Below, one piece after another: positions 16,303 through 24,268 of a stretch of 64,000 nt of DNA; within the stretch, counting starts at the first letter, position 1; every line of letters starts with the position of its first letter. The DNA lies in assembly GCF_019391655.1 (NCBI RefSeq), contig NZ_JAHXPQ010000009.1, forward strand, positions 62,001-126,000, read 5' to 3'. This DNA is from Mucilaginibacter rivuli. Its GTDB lineage: Bacteria; Bacteroidota; Bacteroidia; Sphingobacteriales; Sphingobacteriaceae. The translations under genes were made by a program, and so were the position numbers. The notes beneath the pieces are model-generated. The model did no database searches and was not told the DNA's origin. It worked only from the letters and a program-made list of their open reading frames with translations.

Positions 16303-19300
16303 TTATTGTTTTACAGTAAATTGATATTGGCCGGAACCGATGGTTTTAATAATATCTTTAGATAAATAAACCGTTGCACTTGTATTGGCCGGAACAGTTA
16401 CAGTTAATGTAATATAATTAGCGCTTCGCTTCCATTGGCAGTTAATATTACCGCTTATAGATGCATATGAACCTTTTACCCAATCCAAACCCTGCAGAAA
16501 CACCGGTTTGATGTTAAATTTACGGAAACCAGGCCCGCTTTGATCAGGGCTGATGCCGACTAAATCGTTAAAAAACCATTCGTTAATTTGGCCCGACATA
16601 AAGTGGTTTTGTGAACCGAAACTACCTACACCGGCATTCCATTTTTCAGTGAGGCTTGTAGCTCCCATTTTGATCTGGTAGCCATATCCCGGTTTATCGC
16701 TTTGGTTGTTCATGGCATACACCACATCCGATCTTCCGCCATCGGCAAGGGCTCTCAGCAAAAAGCGGTAACCCACCTCGCCCGATGTAAAACTATTATT
16801 GCGTGCTTGTATATCAGCCACTAATACATCTAATAATTTTTGCCTGTTTTGCGGTTCAACAATATTAAAAAACAAAGGCATGGCACAGGTAGTTTGCGAG
16901 CCGGTAGCATAAAGCCCCGTTTCGGGATGGTAGAACATTTTATTGAAAGCTATTTTAATCAAGTCAGCCTCCTGTTTAAAAGCTATGGCATCTGCTCCTT
17001 TACCTAACTGTTTTGCAATGTTATACATTATCCAGTTATCATAATAATAAATAGCTGTAGCTGTAAACTGTACCGGTGTAAGCTGCGAGCCCCAGGGTTC
17101 TTTTGGCCCAATATCGTACCAATCGCCAAGGCCGGTATAGATAATATGATCTTTGGCTTCCTTTGACAGAAAAGCGGTGAAGCGTTTCATCCGGTCATAA
17201 TAACGTTGCAACAGCGAGATATCTCCCGAGAACAGATATTGCTGCCAAGGCACAATAATGAAAGAGCTGCCCCATTCGGGCGAGTTGCGCATAGCATTAC
17301 TCAGAGCGGGCGAACCGGCGATAAAATATTCGGGCGCTATGTTTGGGATCAAACCATTATCCAACTGGGCATCTGCCATATCGTTCATAACCTTGCCAAA
17401 CAATGGCGCCATATCAAAATTATAGCGCAATGCAGGGCCATTCAAATGATTTTCTTCCAGCCAGCCCATTTTTTCGCGCTGCGGGCAATCCGTCATTAAA
17501 CTCATCATATTGCTACGCTGTGCCCACCTTACCAAAGTGTAAATTTGGTTGAACAAAGGGTTTGAGCACTCAAAACTGCCAATAGGTGTTGATGAGGAAT
17601 GTACGATCACATCGGCTAATTGCTCTACTTTAGGCAGTTCAGTATTGCTTTTGGCCGGGTATAATTCCACCTGAAGGTAGCGTGCCCCCTGGTAAAAAAA
17701 CTTTGGAAAATACTTTTCGTTGCTATTGCCGCTCAGGGTATATTGCCACCAGGCCGGCCTTACGCCACTCTGTGTTGCCGAGGTACGGTCTGCCAATCCA
17801 TTTTTACCAAGTAATTCAGAAGGGATCATCCGGACATACGATCCCTTTGGTCCGTTTATGGTTAATAGCGGCATCATGGAGGCATTTTGCCCAAAATCGT
17901 ATATCCAAAGGTTGTCTTTTATTTTGGTGATTTTGACCGCTTTGATGGTATCGATCGCTCTGATGGGGGGCGCAGCAGCGGATAATCCTTTCAATACCCC
18001 ACCCGGCCCATCGGTTTCGATGGCACTTACCCATTTTGGCTCAAGGTTAGCATCGTAGTCTTCGCCACCATACAGGTTGGAATAAGTGATAGGCCCCGGC
18101 GAAACCCACCAACTCTTATCAGTCACAATAGTTTTAGCGGAACCATCCGCATATTCCAAAAGTAATTGTGCCCTGGCTTTTGCCGGCCCAAACGTAGTAA
18201 TGAATTTAACGTAGCGCAAGGTATCGGGCTGTATATTGTAAACGCTGTTTCCTAAAATTATGCCAATGGTATTATTACCACCTTTAAGTTGGTCAGTTAC
18301 ATCGTAGGTATCATATAAAATAGTTTTCCGGTAGTCTGTCCAGCCGGGGGTGAGCAGGTAATTGCCTATTTTATTGCCATTAATGGTCAATTCATATTCG
18401 GATAATCCGCTGATGTTGATCACTGCCCTAACCAGGGTGGGCTTTACTTCAAATTCCTTATGCAACTGCATCGAAGAATAATTTGGAAAGGTTGAATGAT
18501 CTTCCAGCCCATCAGTTAAGTTATTCTTTGTAAAGCCATTTGTTTCATCACTATCCATTGTTTCAATGGCTTTACCGGCGGCTATATTTTTGCCGGATGA
18601 AATGACTTCTATCTGCCGTAAGGAAAACGTATAATTAGCTCCCACTTTGGGGTTTTTAGTTACCGTTAACCGGATATACCTACCTCTGGCATGTGCTGTG
18701 TTATAAACATGAATGGGTGAGTACCCCGGATTGCGTACATCGGCTCCCGTTTTATTGCCAACCAAAACCGGGGTTTTAAATGTTGGTTCGTTGGCGCACT
18801 CCACCTTAAACCTAAGTGGGAAAGCATAACCTGCGCGATCGGAAAAAAATGTTGGAAATAGTTTTACTTCGTCAAAGGCTTGCCATTTGCCGAGATCGAC
18901 CTGAACCCACTGTTCATTACTGTCGGTCTTCATATCTTTTGATTTATAACCAACTGATGGCAAAGCATATTTATCGGCCCCGTTGGCACTTATCCATTTA
19001 GCTTGCCAATCGTTGGGGGCCATGATGCCCATCGTCCAGGTTGCTGTTTTGCTCCAGGCAGATACTTTTCCATTTTGATCCCAGACGCGAACCTTCCACC
19101 AGCATTTTTGGTTTGATATGAGCGCTTTGCCTGTATAAATAATATAAGCCATTTGGCTGCTCACAACCTTTTTTGAATCCCATAGCTCAGCAGCAGCTTT
19201 AAAATCAGATGAGCCTGAAACCCAAATTTGATAGGCCGTTTGACGGCTACCTTTAGTGTTGGAGGCAGCTTTTAAAATGTAGCTTAAACATGGGTTAGGT

Positions 19301-19434
19301 AAGTCAATTCCTAATGGGTTGGCACGTAGTTCACATTTTAAACTAACAGGAATAATGGCAGCGGTTTGGGCCAGCACCTGCACAACATAAACATTTAGCA
19401 GGAATACAAGAACTATCGCTTTTATTTTTTGCAT
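16303..19434 (-). CDS. Glycoside hydrolase family 78 alpha-L-rhamnosidase
   Basis: A 1043-residue exported enzyme with a signal peptide ending VLAQ. The N-terminal region is the fibronectin-like rhamnosidase domain (LRANPLGIDLPNPCLSY; KCWWKVRVWDQNGKVSAW). An inserted F5/8 discoidin-like sandwich follows (about 165-300: EQWVQVDLGKWQAFDEVKLF ... RGRYIRLTV), then the Bac_rhamnosid N domain, and an (alpha/alpha)6 barrel holding the DCPQREKMGWLEENH motif with the catalytic acidic residues. A C-terminal sandwich (SISGNINCQWKR) closes the protein. It would release terminal alpha-L-rhamnose from rhamnogalacturonan, flavonoid glycosides or similar. It stands alone on the minus strand downstream of the transglutaminase operon, separated by only 43 bp from that stop. 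Confidence 0.92.
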   Translation of the reverse strand: MQKIKAIVLVFLLNVYVVQVLAQTAAIIPVSLKCELRANPLGIDLPNPCLSYILKAASNTKGSRQTAYQIWVSGSSDFKAAAELWDSKKVVSSQMAYIIYTGKALISNQKCWWKVRVWDQNGKVSAWSKTATWTMGIMAPNDWQAKWISANGADKYALPSVGYKSKDMKTDSNEQWVQVDLGKWQAFDEVKLFPTFFSDRAGYAFPLRFKVECANEPTFKTPVLVGNKTGADVRNPGYSPIHVYNTAHARGRYIRLTVTKNPKVGANYTFSLRQIEVISSGKNIAAGKAIETMDSDETNGFTKNNLTDGLEDHSTFPNYSSMQLHKEFEVKPTLVRAVINISGLSEYELTINGNKIGNYLLTPGWTDYRKTILYDTYDVTDQLKGGNNTIGIILGNSVYNIQPDTLRYVKFITTFGPAKARAQLLLEYADGSAKTIVTDKSWWVSPGPITYSNLYGGEDYDANLEPKWVSAIETDGPGGVLKGLSAAAPPIRAIDTIKAVKITKIKDNLWIYDFGQNASMMPLLTINGPKGSYVRMIPSELLGKNGLADRTSATQSGVRPAWWQYTLSGNSNEKYFPKFFYQGARYLQVELYPAKSNTELPKVEQLADVIVHSSSTPIGSFECSNPLFNQIYTLVRWAQRSNMMSLMTDCPQREKMGWLEENHLNGPALRYNFDMAPLFGKVMNDMADAQLDNGLIPNIAPEYFIAGSPALSNAMRNSPEWGSSFIIVPWQQYLFSGDISLLQRYYDRMKRFTAFLSKEAKDHIIYTGLGDWYDIGPKEPWGSQLTPVQFTATAIYYYDNWIMYNIAKQLGKGADAIAFKQEADLIKIAFNKMFYHPETGLYATGSQTTCAMPLFFNIVEPQNRQKLLDVLVADIQARNNSFTSGEVGYRFLLRALADGGRSDVVYAMNNQSDKPGYGYQIKMGATSLTEKWNAGVGSFGSQNHFMSGQINEWFFNDLVGISPDQSGPGFRKFNIKPVFLQGLDWVKGSYASISGNINCQWKRSANYITLTVTVPANTSATVYLSKDIIKTIGSGQYQFTVKQ

Positions 19435-19477
19435 TGGTTTATAAAAACTATGTCCTTCCTAAAGCTGCTTTTACTGA

Positions 19478-20458
19478 TCACTGTTGTTGTTGCTGCTGTT
19501 GTTGCATCATCTCCATATACTGGCGGTAGCTATTTTTGGGTACGTTGGCGGGTTTTGGTATGGGTGCATCATGGTGGTGAATATCGTGTTCGTATTCTTC
19601 CATGTGGTCATCGTCGGGGTTGCCTACAGATACGGCTACTTCAAGCGTATGGCCGGCGGCGCCTTTATATACACCTTTTACGGGCGAGCAATCGCTAAAA
19701 TTACGGCCAACGGCTAAGCGCACGTGGTTTTCATTAGCGATGATGTTATTGGTAGGATCTAAACCCAGCCACCCGTAGTTGGGTATGTAGGCTTCGGCCC
19801 AGGCGTGGGTAGCGCCTTCGCCACGCATGGTGGCCTTTGAAGTACATATGTAGCCACTAACATAACGCGCGGGTATGTTTACCATGCGGAGCATTTCCAT
19901 CAGGATGTGGGCAAAATCCTGGCAAACGCCGGCTTTAATTTTCCATATCTCATCAAGAGTGGTCTCTACGGTGGTTACACCTTTTATATAGTCGAAATTT
20001 TCGTAAACATATTTGCAGAAACGCATAGCCAGTTGGTAAGGCGTTTCGTTAGCTATCTTTTGCGATTCGATGATAGCTTTTAACTCATCTAAACCTTCAA
20101 AATATTCCTGGCGTAAAAAATCAATAAAAGGTACCTGGTGGTTTAAAAGGCGCAGATCACTCCATTGCTGATCGGCAAACATATCATCAATAGGGTACAT
20201 GCGGTGCTTTGTTATCACCAGCATTTTTGATGATATCTCGAGTTTAGTATGCGATTCGGTATGCGTAAAACTGCCTACCTCGTTACCATAATAATCAATA
20301 TGTACATCAACAAAAGGCTCACCTGTGATCTTGATATCGTGTTTTATCACCTCCTGGTAATCATCCTGTATGGGGTACAAAATGACCTGGTTGGCGCTAT
20401 CGCGAACGGGGCTATCGTAAGTATATTTAGTAACGTGCTGTATTTTAAACTCGGGCAT
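19478..20458 (-). CDS. Transglutaminase-like cysteine peptidase family protein
   Basis: A 326-residue protein with the bacterial transglutaminase N-terminal domain (first ~90 residues, HVTKYTYDSPVRDSANQ) and a transglutaminase-like core. The triad is visible: Cys in AGVCQDFAH, His in GATHAWAEAY and Asp in GLDPTNN. No signal peptide is seen, so it is probably cytoplasmic. The C terminus is an unusual tract of eight or so glutamines (19478-19505 region). The gene ends a three-gene operon with the alpha-E and ATP-grasp proteins (39-bp and 29-bp gaps), an association found in many bacteria and thought to build or process a peptide-like product. The exact reaction is not established. Confidence 0.88.
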   Translation of the reverse strand: MPEFKIQHVTKYTYDSPVRDSANQVILYPIQDDYQEVIKHDIKITGEPFVDVHIDYYGNEVGSFTHTESHTKLEISSKMLVITKHRMYPIDDMFADQQWSDLRLLNHQVPFIDFLRQEYFEGLDELKAIIESQKIANETPYQLAMRFCKYVYENFDYIKGVTTVETTLDEIWKIKAGVCQDFAHILMEMLRMVNIPARYVSGYICTSKATMRGEGATHAWAEAYIPNYGWLGLDPTNNIIANENHVRLAVGRNFSDCSPVKGVYKGAAGHTLEVAVSVGNPDDDHMEEYEHDIHHHDAPIPKPANVPKNSYRQYMEMMQQQQQQQQ

Positions 20459-20497
20459 ATTAGTGTTTTTATACTGGCGCTAAATGTATAACGCTAT

Positions 20498-21436
20498 TTA
20501 TGAATATGCAAAATAATGTTTATTTAATGCATCGCCTATTTTAAACAGCTCGCTGCGGATGTTGGTGAGGTAATCGTGCAGGCCATCCTGCCTGATGGTT
20601 TTTACCGAACTGTATTTGATACTACTTTGTAAACGGCCGATAAGGAACGACAGATCGCGAAACTCGGGCATATTGCTTTCGTGCTTCAGCTTATCAAAAT
20701 ACCGCTGTATATGGTTTACCGAATAGAGCACCGAGCGGGGGAAATCATTGTTTAACACTACCTGCTCCAGCACGTTTTCGGCTTCGAAACCCTGGCGGTA
20801 GGTTTTAAGGTATATCTCATACCCGCCAAGCGAAAGGAGCAGGTGCTTCCAGTAACTGGTATCGGTGAGCAGGTTGGGATTATCATCTATCGAACCAAAT
20901 TTGGTATCCAAAATATCAACCGACTGTATGCCCCGCTCCAAAAATTTACCTATGTTGATAAATCCACGGCCCTCGCCGCGCTCCATGGTAATTTCGAGGG
21001 TGCCGTAGTAAAGCATGCCTTGTTTTATGAGGATATCCATAGCGGTAATGGGGTCATCCTTCTCCAAAAGGAAAGCGATGTTTTGCCCGCGCACGGTATG
21101 GTAATACTCATTGAGGGATTGCCACAGATCTTTACTGATCAATTCCTGAACGCCGCGGGCATTTTCGCGCGCAAGCGTAATAATGTTGAGGATGCTGTTA
21201 GGGTTTTCCCTATCCAGCACCATGTATTTTAGTACCGAGCGGCTATCATTACCCAGGGCGGCAATCTCATCCGCATTGCGGAGGCCGGCAAATATCCGGA
21301 TAACGGGTTCCCAGGTAAAGGTTTGTATGGTATCCTGCGATGATGCGTAATTGATCTTTAACATGCGCAGCAAACCATCGCTGCGCTCAATGTAACGGCT
21401 CATCCAATATAAACTTGATGCAACTCTACTTAACAT
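20498..21436 (-). CDS. Alpha-E domain protein
   Basis: A 312-residue, almost entirely helical protein. The start MLSRVASSLYWMSRYIERSD is the hallmark of the alpha-E (DUF403) family. No catalytic residues are known; the family name comes from a conserved glutamate-rich helical bundle. It is encoded between the ATP-grasp and transglutaminase genes, the constant partners of this family, and probably acts in the same complex or pathway. Function beyond this context is unknown. Confidence 0.88.
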   Translation of the reverse strand: MLSRVASSLYWMSRYIERSDGLLRMLKINYASSQDTIQTFTWEPVIRIFAGLRNADEIAALGNDSRSVLKYMVLDRENPNSILNIITLARENARGVQELISKDLWQSLNEYYHTVRGQNIAFLLEKDDPITAMDILIKQGMLYYGTLEITMERGEGRGFINIGKFLERGIQSVDILDTKFGSIDDNPNLLTDTSYWKHLLLSLGGYEIYLKTYRQGFEAENVLEQVVLNNDFPRSVLYSVNHIQRYFDKLKHESNMPEFRDLSFLIGRLQSSIKYSSVKTIRQDGLHDYLTNIRSELFKIGDALNKHYFAYS

Positions 21437-21465
21437 ATATGTGTATCCAAATGCAATCTAAACAA

Positions 21466-22914
21466 TTAAATTAATACCCAGGTATCTTTACTGCCGCCGC
21501 CCTGGCTACTGTTTACCACCAGGCTGCCCTCGCGCAAAGCAACACGCGTTAAGCCGCCGGGTACAATTTCAATACCATCGGGGCCAACCAGTGCGTAGGG
21601 GCGTAAATCTATCCTGCGTGGGGTAAGCTTGCCCTGCATGTAGCATGGCGCTGCCGATAGGCTGATGGTGGGCTGGGCAATAAAATCGCGCGGGTTTTTT
21701 ATTATCTCGGCTTTGTACTCGTCCATTTCCTGCTGTGTGGCCGCATGGCCCATCAGCATGCCGTAACCGCCCGATCCGTTGGTGCGCTTTACTACCATTT
21801 TGTTGAGGTTGCCAAACACGTATTCGGCTTCTTCCGGGTTGCCCAACTGATAGGTAGGTACGTTTTTTAGGATGGGTTCTTCGTTCAAATAATATTTGAT
21901 CATTTCGGGCACGTAGCTGTAAATGGCCTTATCATCGGCTACACCGTTGCCTATGGCGTTTACAATGGCTACGTTGCCTTTGCGGTAGGCACCCATAATA
22001 CCGGCTACGCCCAAAACACTGCTTGGGTTAAATACCAGCGGATCCAAAAATTCATCATCCACCCGGCGGTAAATTACGTCAACTTGTTGGAGGCCGGTGG
22101 TGGTCTTCATAAACACTTTATGATTGTCCACCACCAGGTCGCGGCCCTCCACTAACTCAACCCCCATCAGGCGTGCCAGGGTAGTATGTTCAAAGTAGGC
22201 AGAATTGTATATACCCGGGCTGAGTAAAACTATAGTAGGATTTGGAATTTGCCTTGGCGACAAACTCAACAGGTTTTTATATAAAATATTGGGATACTCG
22301 GTTACGCTGCGAACGCCGCACTGTGGCAGCAGGTCGGGGAATAAGCGTTTGGTTATCTCGCGGTTTTCGAGCATGTAGCTTACGCCCGATGGTGTGCGCA
22401 GGTTATCTTCCAACACGTAAAAAGTGCCATCGTAATCGCGGATGAGGTCGATCCCGGCTACGTGTACGTAAATATCATAGGGTACCTTTACGTTATACAT
22501 TTCGCGCAGGAAATGCGGGCATGAGTATATAATATCTGCCGGAACGATGCCGTCTTTTATGATGAACTGGTTGCTGTACACATCCTTTAAAAACAGGTTG
22601 AGCACCTCAAGGCGCTGCTTGATCCCTTTTTCTACAAAGGCCCACTCATCGCCGGTGATGATGCGGGGGATGATATCGAAGGGGAATATCTTTTCGATGC
22701 CCTCATCGCCGCTGTATACGGTGAAGGTGATGCCCTGGCTCATAAAGAGGCGCTTGGCAAGGTCTTCCTTTTTATTCAGTTCTTCGATGGATTCGGCGCC
22801 GAGGTACTGGATAACCTTTTGGTAATGGTCGCGAATTTGGGCATCTGCACCAAACATTTCGTCCCAGGTGTTTGGTGTTGGGGTGTATTTGGTAAAATAA
22901 GCCGACTCCTGCAT
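21466..22914 (-). CDS. Circularly permuted ATP-grasp protein (type 2)
   Basis: A 482-residue protein of the circularly permuted ATP-grasp type 2 family. Recognisable blocks are WDEMFGADAQIRDHY at the N terminus, YDGTFYVLEDNLRTPSGVSY (~residue 175), YRRVDDEFLDPL, and the glycine-rich VVKRTNGSGGYGML near residue 375 that should hold the nucleotide. ATP-grasp enzymes join a carboxylate to an amine or thiol through an acyl phosphate, so a peptide ligase is expected; the substrate is unknown. It is the first gene of the operon with alpha-E and transglutaminase proteins. The 295 bp upstream are strongly A+T-rich and contain the promoter. Confidence 0.88.
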   Translation of the reverse strand: MQESAYFTKYTPTPNTWDEMFGADAQIRDHYQKVIQYLGAESIEELNKKEDLAKRLFMSQGITFTVYSGDEGIEKIFPFDIIPRIITGDEWAFVEKGIKQRLEVLNLFLKDVYSNQFIIKDGIVPADIIYSCPHFLREMYNVKVPYDIYVHVAGIDLIRDYDGTFYVLEDNLRTPSGVSYMLENREITKRLFPDLLPQCGVRSVTEYPNILYKNLLSLSPRQIPNPTIVLLSPGIYNSAYFEHTTLARLMGVELVEGRDLVVDNHKVFMKTTTGLQQVDVIYRRVDDEFLDPLVFNPSSVLGVAGIMGAYRKGNVAIVNAIGNGVADDKAIYSYVPEMIKYYLNEEPILKNVPTYQLGNPEEAEYVFGNLNKMVVKRTNGSGGYGMLMGHAATQQEMDEYKAEIIKNPRDFIAQPTISLSAAPCYMQGKLTPRRIDLRPYALVGPDGIEIVPGGLTRVALREGSLVVNSSQGGGSKDTWVLI

Positions 22915-23209
22915 TAATTATCCCTTTCGTTTGTTGTTAATTTGGGTGTGTTGTTTTAAAAAACGTAATTTATGAAGAAGTTTTTTAAAAATAAAGAACT
23001 AAAAATCAATAATGAATATAAATTTTTAATAAATCGGCATAAAAATCAATAATAATTGTATTTAACAGTGAAATTTACTGTAAAATGTTGGTATAAATTA
23101 GTGAAAATATTTTGTAATTGTTGTTTGGCGAAATTTACGGTTTTGCCTTGTTGCTAATTTAACAATTTTATTTGGTTGAATGTTTGCAGCGGAATTTGTA
23201 AATTCAAAT

Positions 23210-23350
23210 ATGGAAAATTCATTCAACTATATTCCTGAAGAAAAGACTACTTTGATGGATGACTTGAAAGAAGCTGTTGCCGAGTTGAACTTAGTTTTAA
23301 CAGGTAAGCTTGAAGCGAGGGACGCGGATGAGTTATTGGATGAACTCTAA
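23210..23350 (+). CDS. Small protein of 46 residues, possible orphan antitoxin
   Basis: The frame runs from ATG at 23210 to TAA at 23350 and encodes a charged, helical peptide: MDDLKEAVAELNLVLTGKLE, then ARDADELLDEL. The pattern of an EAVxELxxxxxGKLxAR core and a terminal LLDEL is like small antitoxin-type proteins that stand before toxin genes in Bacteroidota (from memory, not checked). No toxin gene follows; only repeat-rich non-coding sequence. It may therefore be an orphan or the remnant of a toxin-antitoxin pair. Codon use is ordinary for the window. Confidence 0.45.
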   Translation: MENSFNYIPEEKTTLMDDLKEAVAELNLVLTGKLEARDADELLDEL

Positions 23351-23436
23351 ATCGCGGGCTGTTATGCTGAGGCACTCGAAGCATTGGTGCGGTAGGTAGT
23401 TTGACGGTATTGGCGTTAAAGCAGGGCGCATAGAAT

Positions 23437-23467
23437 GTTACTTTCTTTGGCCGTCAAAGAAAGTAAC
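23437..23467. repeat. Perfect 13-bp inverted repeat (dispersed intergenic hairpin)
   Basis: gttactttctttg (23437-23449) and caaagaaagtaac (23455-23467) are exact reverse complements with a 5-nt loop, followed directly by caaagaaac. Similar gttactttctt/aagaaagtaac hairpins are common intergenic repeats in many bacterial genomes (from memory). No U-tract follows, so a terminator is unlikely. Confidence 0.7.
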
Positions 23468-23555
23468 CAAAGAAACTCTCGGCTGCGTACGCTTCTACTG
23501 CGGTTGTGAGTGAAGTTGGGACGGTGGTTGCCGAACCGTACGATGCCGAATTTTT

Positions 23556-23590
23556 GGTGAAGTTAGGGCAGTGCTTTTGGATGGTGCATA
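23556..23590. repeat. 35-nt direct repeat, copy 1
   Basis: Starts ggtgaagttagggcagtgct and continues to gcata. The copy at 24191-24225 matches at 34 of 35 positions (t/a at position 30). The two copies flank the small membrane gene at 23766-24101. Confidence 0.65.
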
Positions 23591-23765
23591 AGGTAGTCGG
23601 AGACTACAGGCATAGTGGTTCGAAGTTTGGAAGCTTCGAACAGCGGGGGATTTTCTTCCGTGTCATTTCGACCAAAGGGAGAAAACTTTACTAAGTGATA
23701 GTTACGAGCGATAGCTTACCCGGGGTTACCTTTAAGCCTGACGGGTATTAAAGTTAAACCTAAGC

Positions 23766-24101
23766 ATGAAACCTCTTGGCTGGCTTTTTCTTTTGGCTCC
23801 CTTTGTTTTAACCGGCATTGGCTATTACGTGTTGTACTATATTAAAAAACATAAGCGGGACGCCGACCTGCAGGGTACGGTAGCTTTTTTAGTTGCCATT
23901 TTTACCGGGATTGTTGGCGGCTACCTGGCCTTTATACCCATAGGCTATCTGTGCTTTGCCATTTGCCCTAACCTGCCGCATAACGGGCACTACGGTATGC
24001 CTATGGGCCAATATTTTAGCGCTATAGTGTTGACTGTTATTTTTGGTATTGTTGTGGCTATTGTTGCGGGGAGGAGGATTTTGAGGTGGCAGAAGAAGTG
24101 A
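23766..24101 (+). CDS. Small membrane protein, unknown function
   Basis: A 111-residue protein with three hydrophobic segments (about residues 5-25, 40-65 and 84-103) and a basic C terminus (RRILRWQKK). The charge pattern (KKHKRDAD after the first helix) puts that loop in the cytoplasm. No family is recognised. It is alone on the plus strand between repeat-laden stretches, flanked by 35-nt direct repeats and converging on the ATPase operon. It is open and well composed, so probably a real gene. Confidence 0.6.
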   Translation: MKPLGWLFLLAPFVLTGIGYYVLYYIKKHKRDADLQGTVAFLVAIFTGIVGGYLAFIPIGYLCFAICPNLPHNGHYGMPMGQYFSAIVLTVIFGIVVAIVAGRRILRWQKK

Positions 24102-24190
24102 GGGTTTAAGGCACACGCGGAACGCGAACAAGTAATAGCTGCGGTTACCTGGCGCTTTGATACCACAAGCGAGGACGCTTGCGGGAGCGG

Positions 24191-24225
24191 GGTGAAGTTA
24201 GGGCAGTGCTTTTGGATGGAGCATA
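24191..24225. repeat. 35-nt direct repeat, copy 2
   Basis: Matches the copy at 23556-23590 with one mismatch. Just next to it, a short cacacgcgg motif followed by a/c-acgcg occurs twice (about 24113 and 24227), so this gap has been built from several small repeats. Confidence 0.65.
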
Positions 24226-24268
24226 GGCACACGCGGCACGCGTGCGCCAGCGAGGGGCTGAAGAATAA

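Larger units (their letters stand above)
23351..23765. other. Repeat-rich intergenic region
   Basis: No convincing gene. The region holds the 13-bp perfect hairpin at 23437-23467 and one copy of a 35-nt repeat (23556-23590), whose partner lies at 24191-24225 on the other side of the following small membrane gene. The base composition is G+C-richer than the A+T-rich block at 22915-23200. A 62-residue open frame at 23506-23694 has no recognisable features. Confidence 0.5.

Noticed and set aside
19478..19510. The CAG/CAA repeat at the transglutaminase end as a separate repeat element
   Set aside because: It is in frame and encodes the glutamine tail of the protein, so it is treated as part of that gene.
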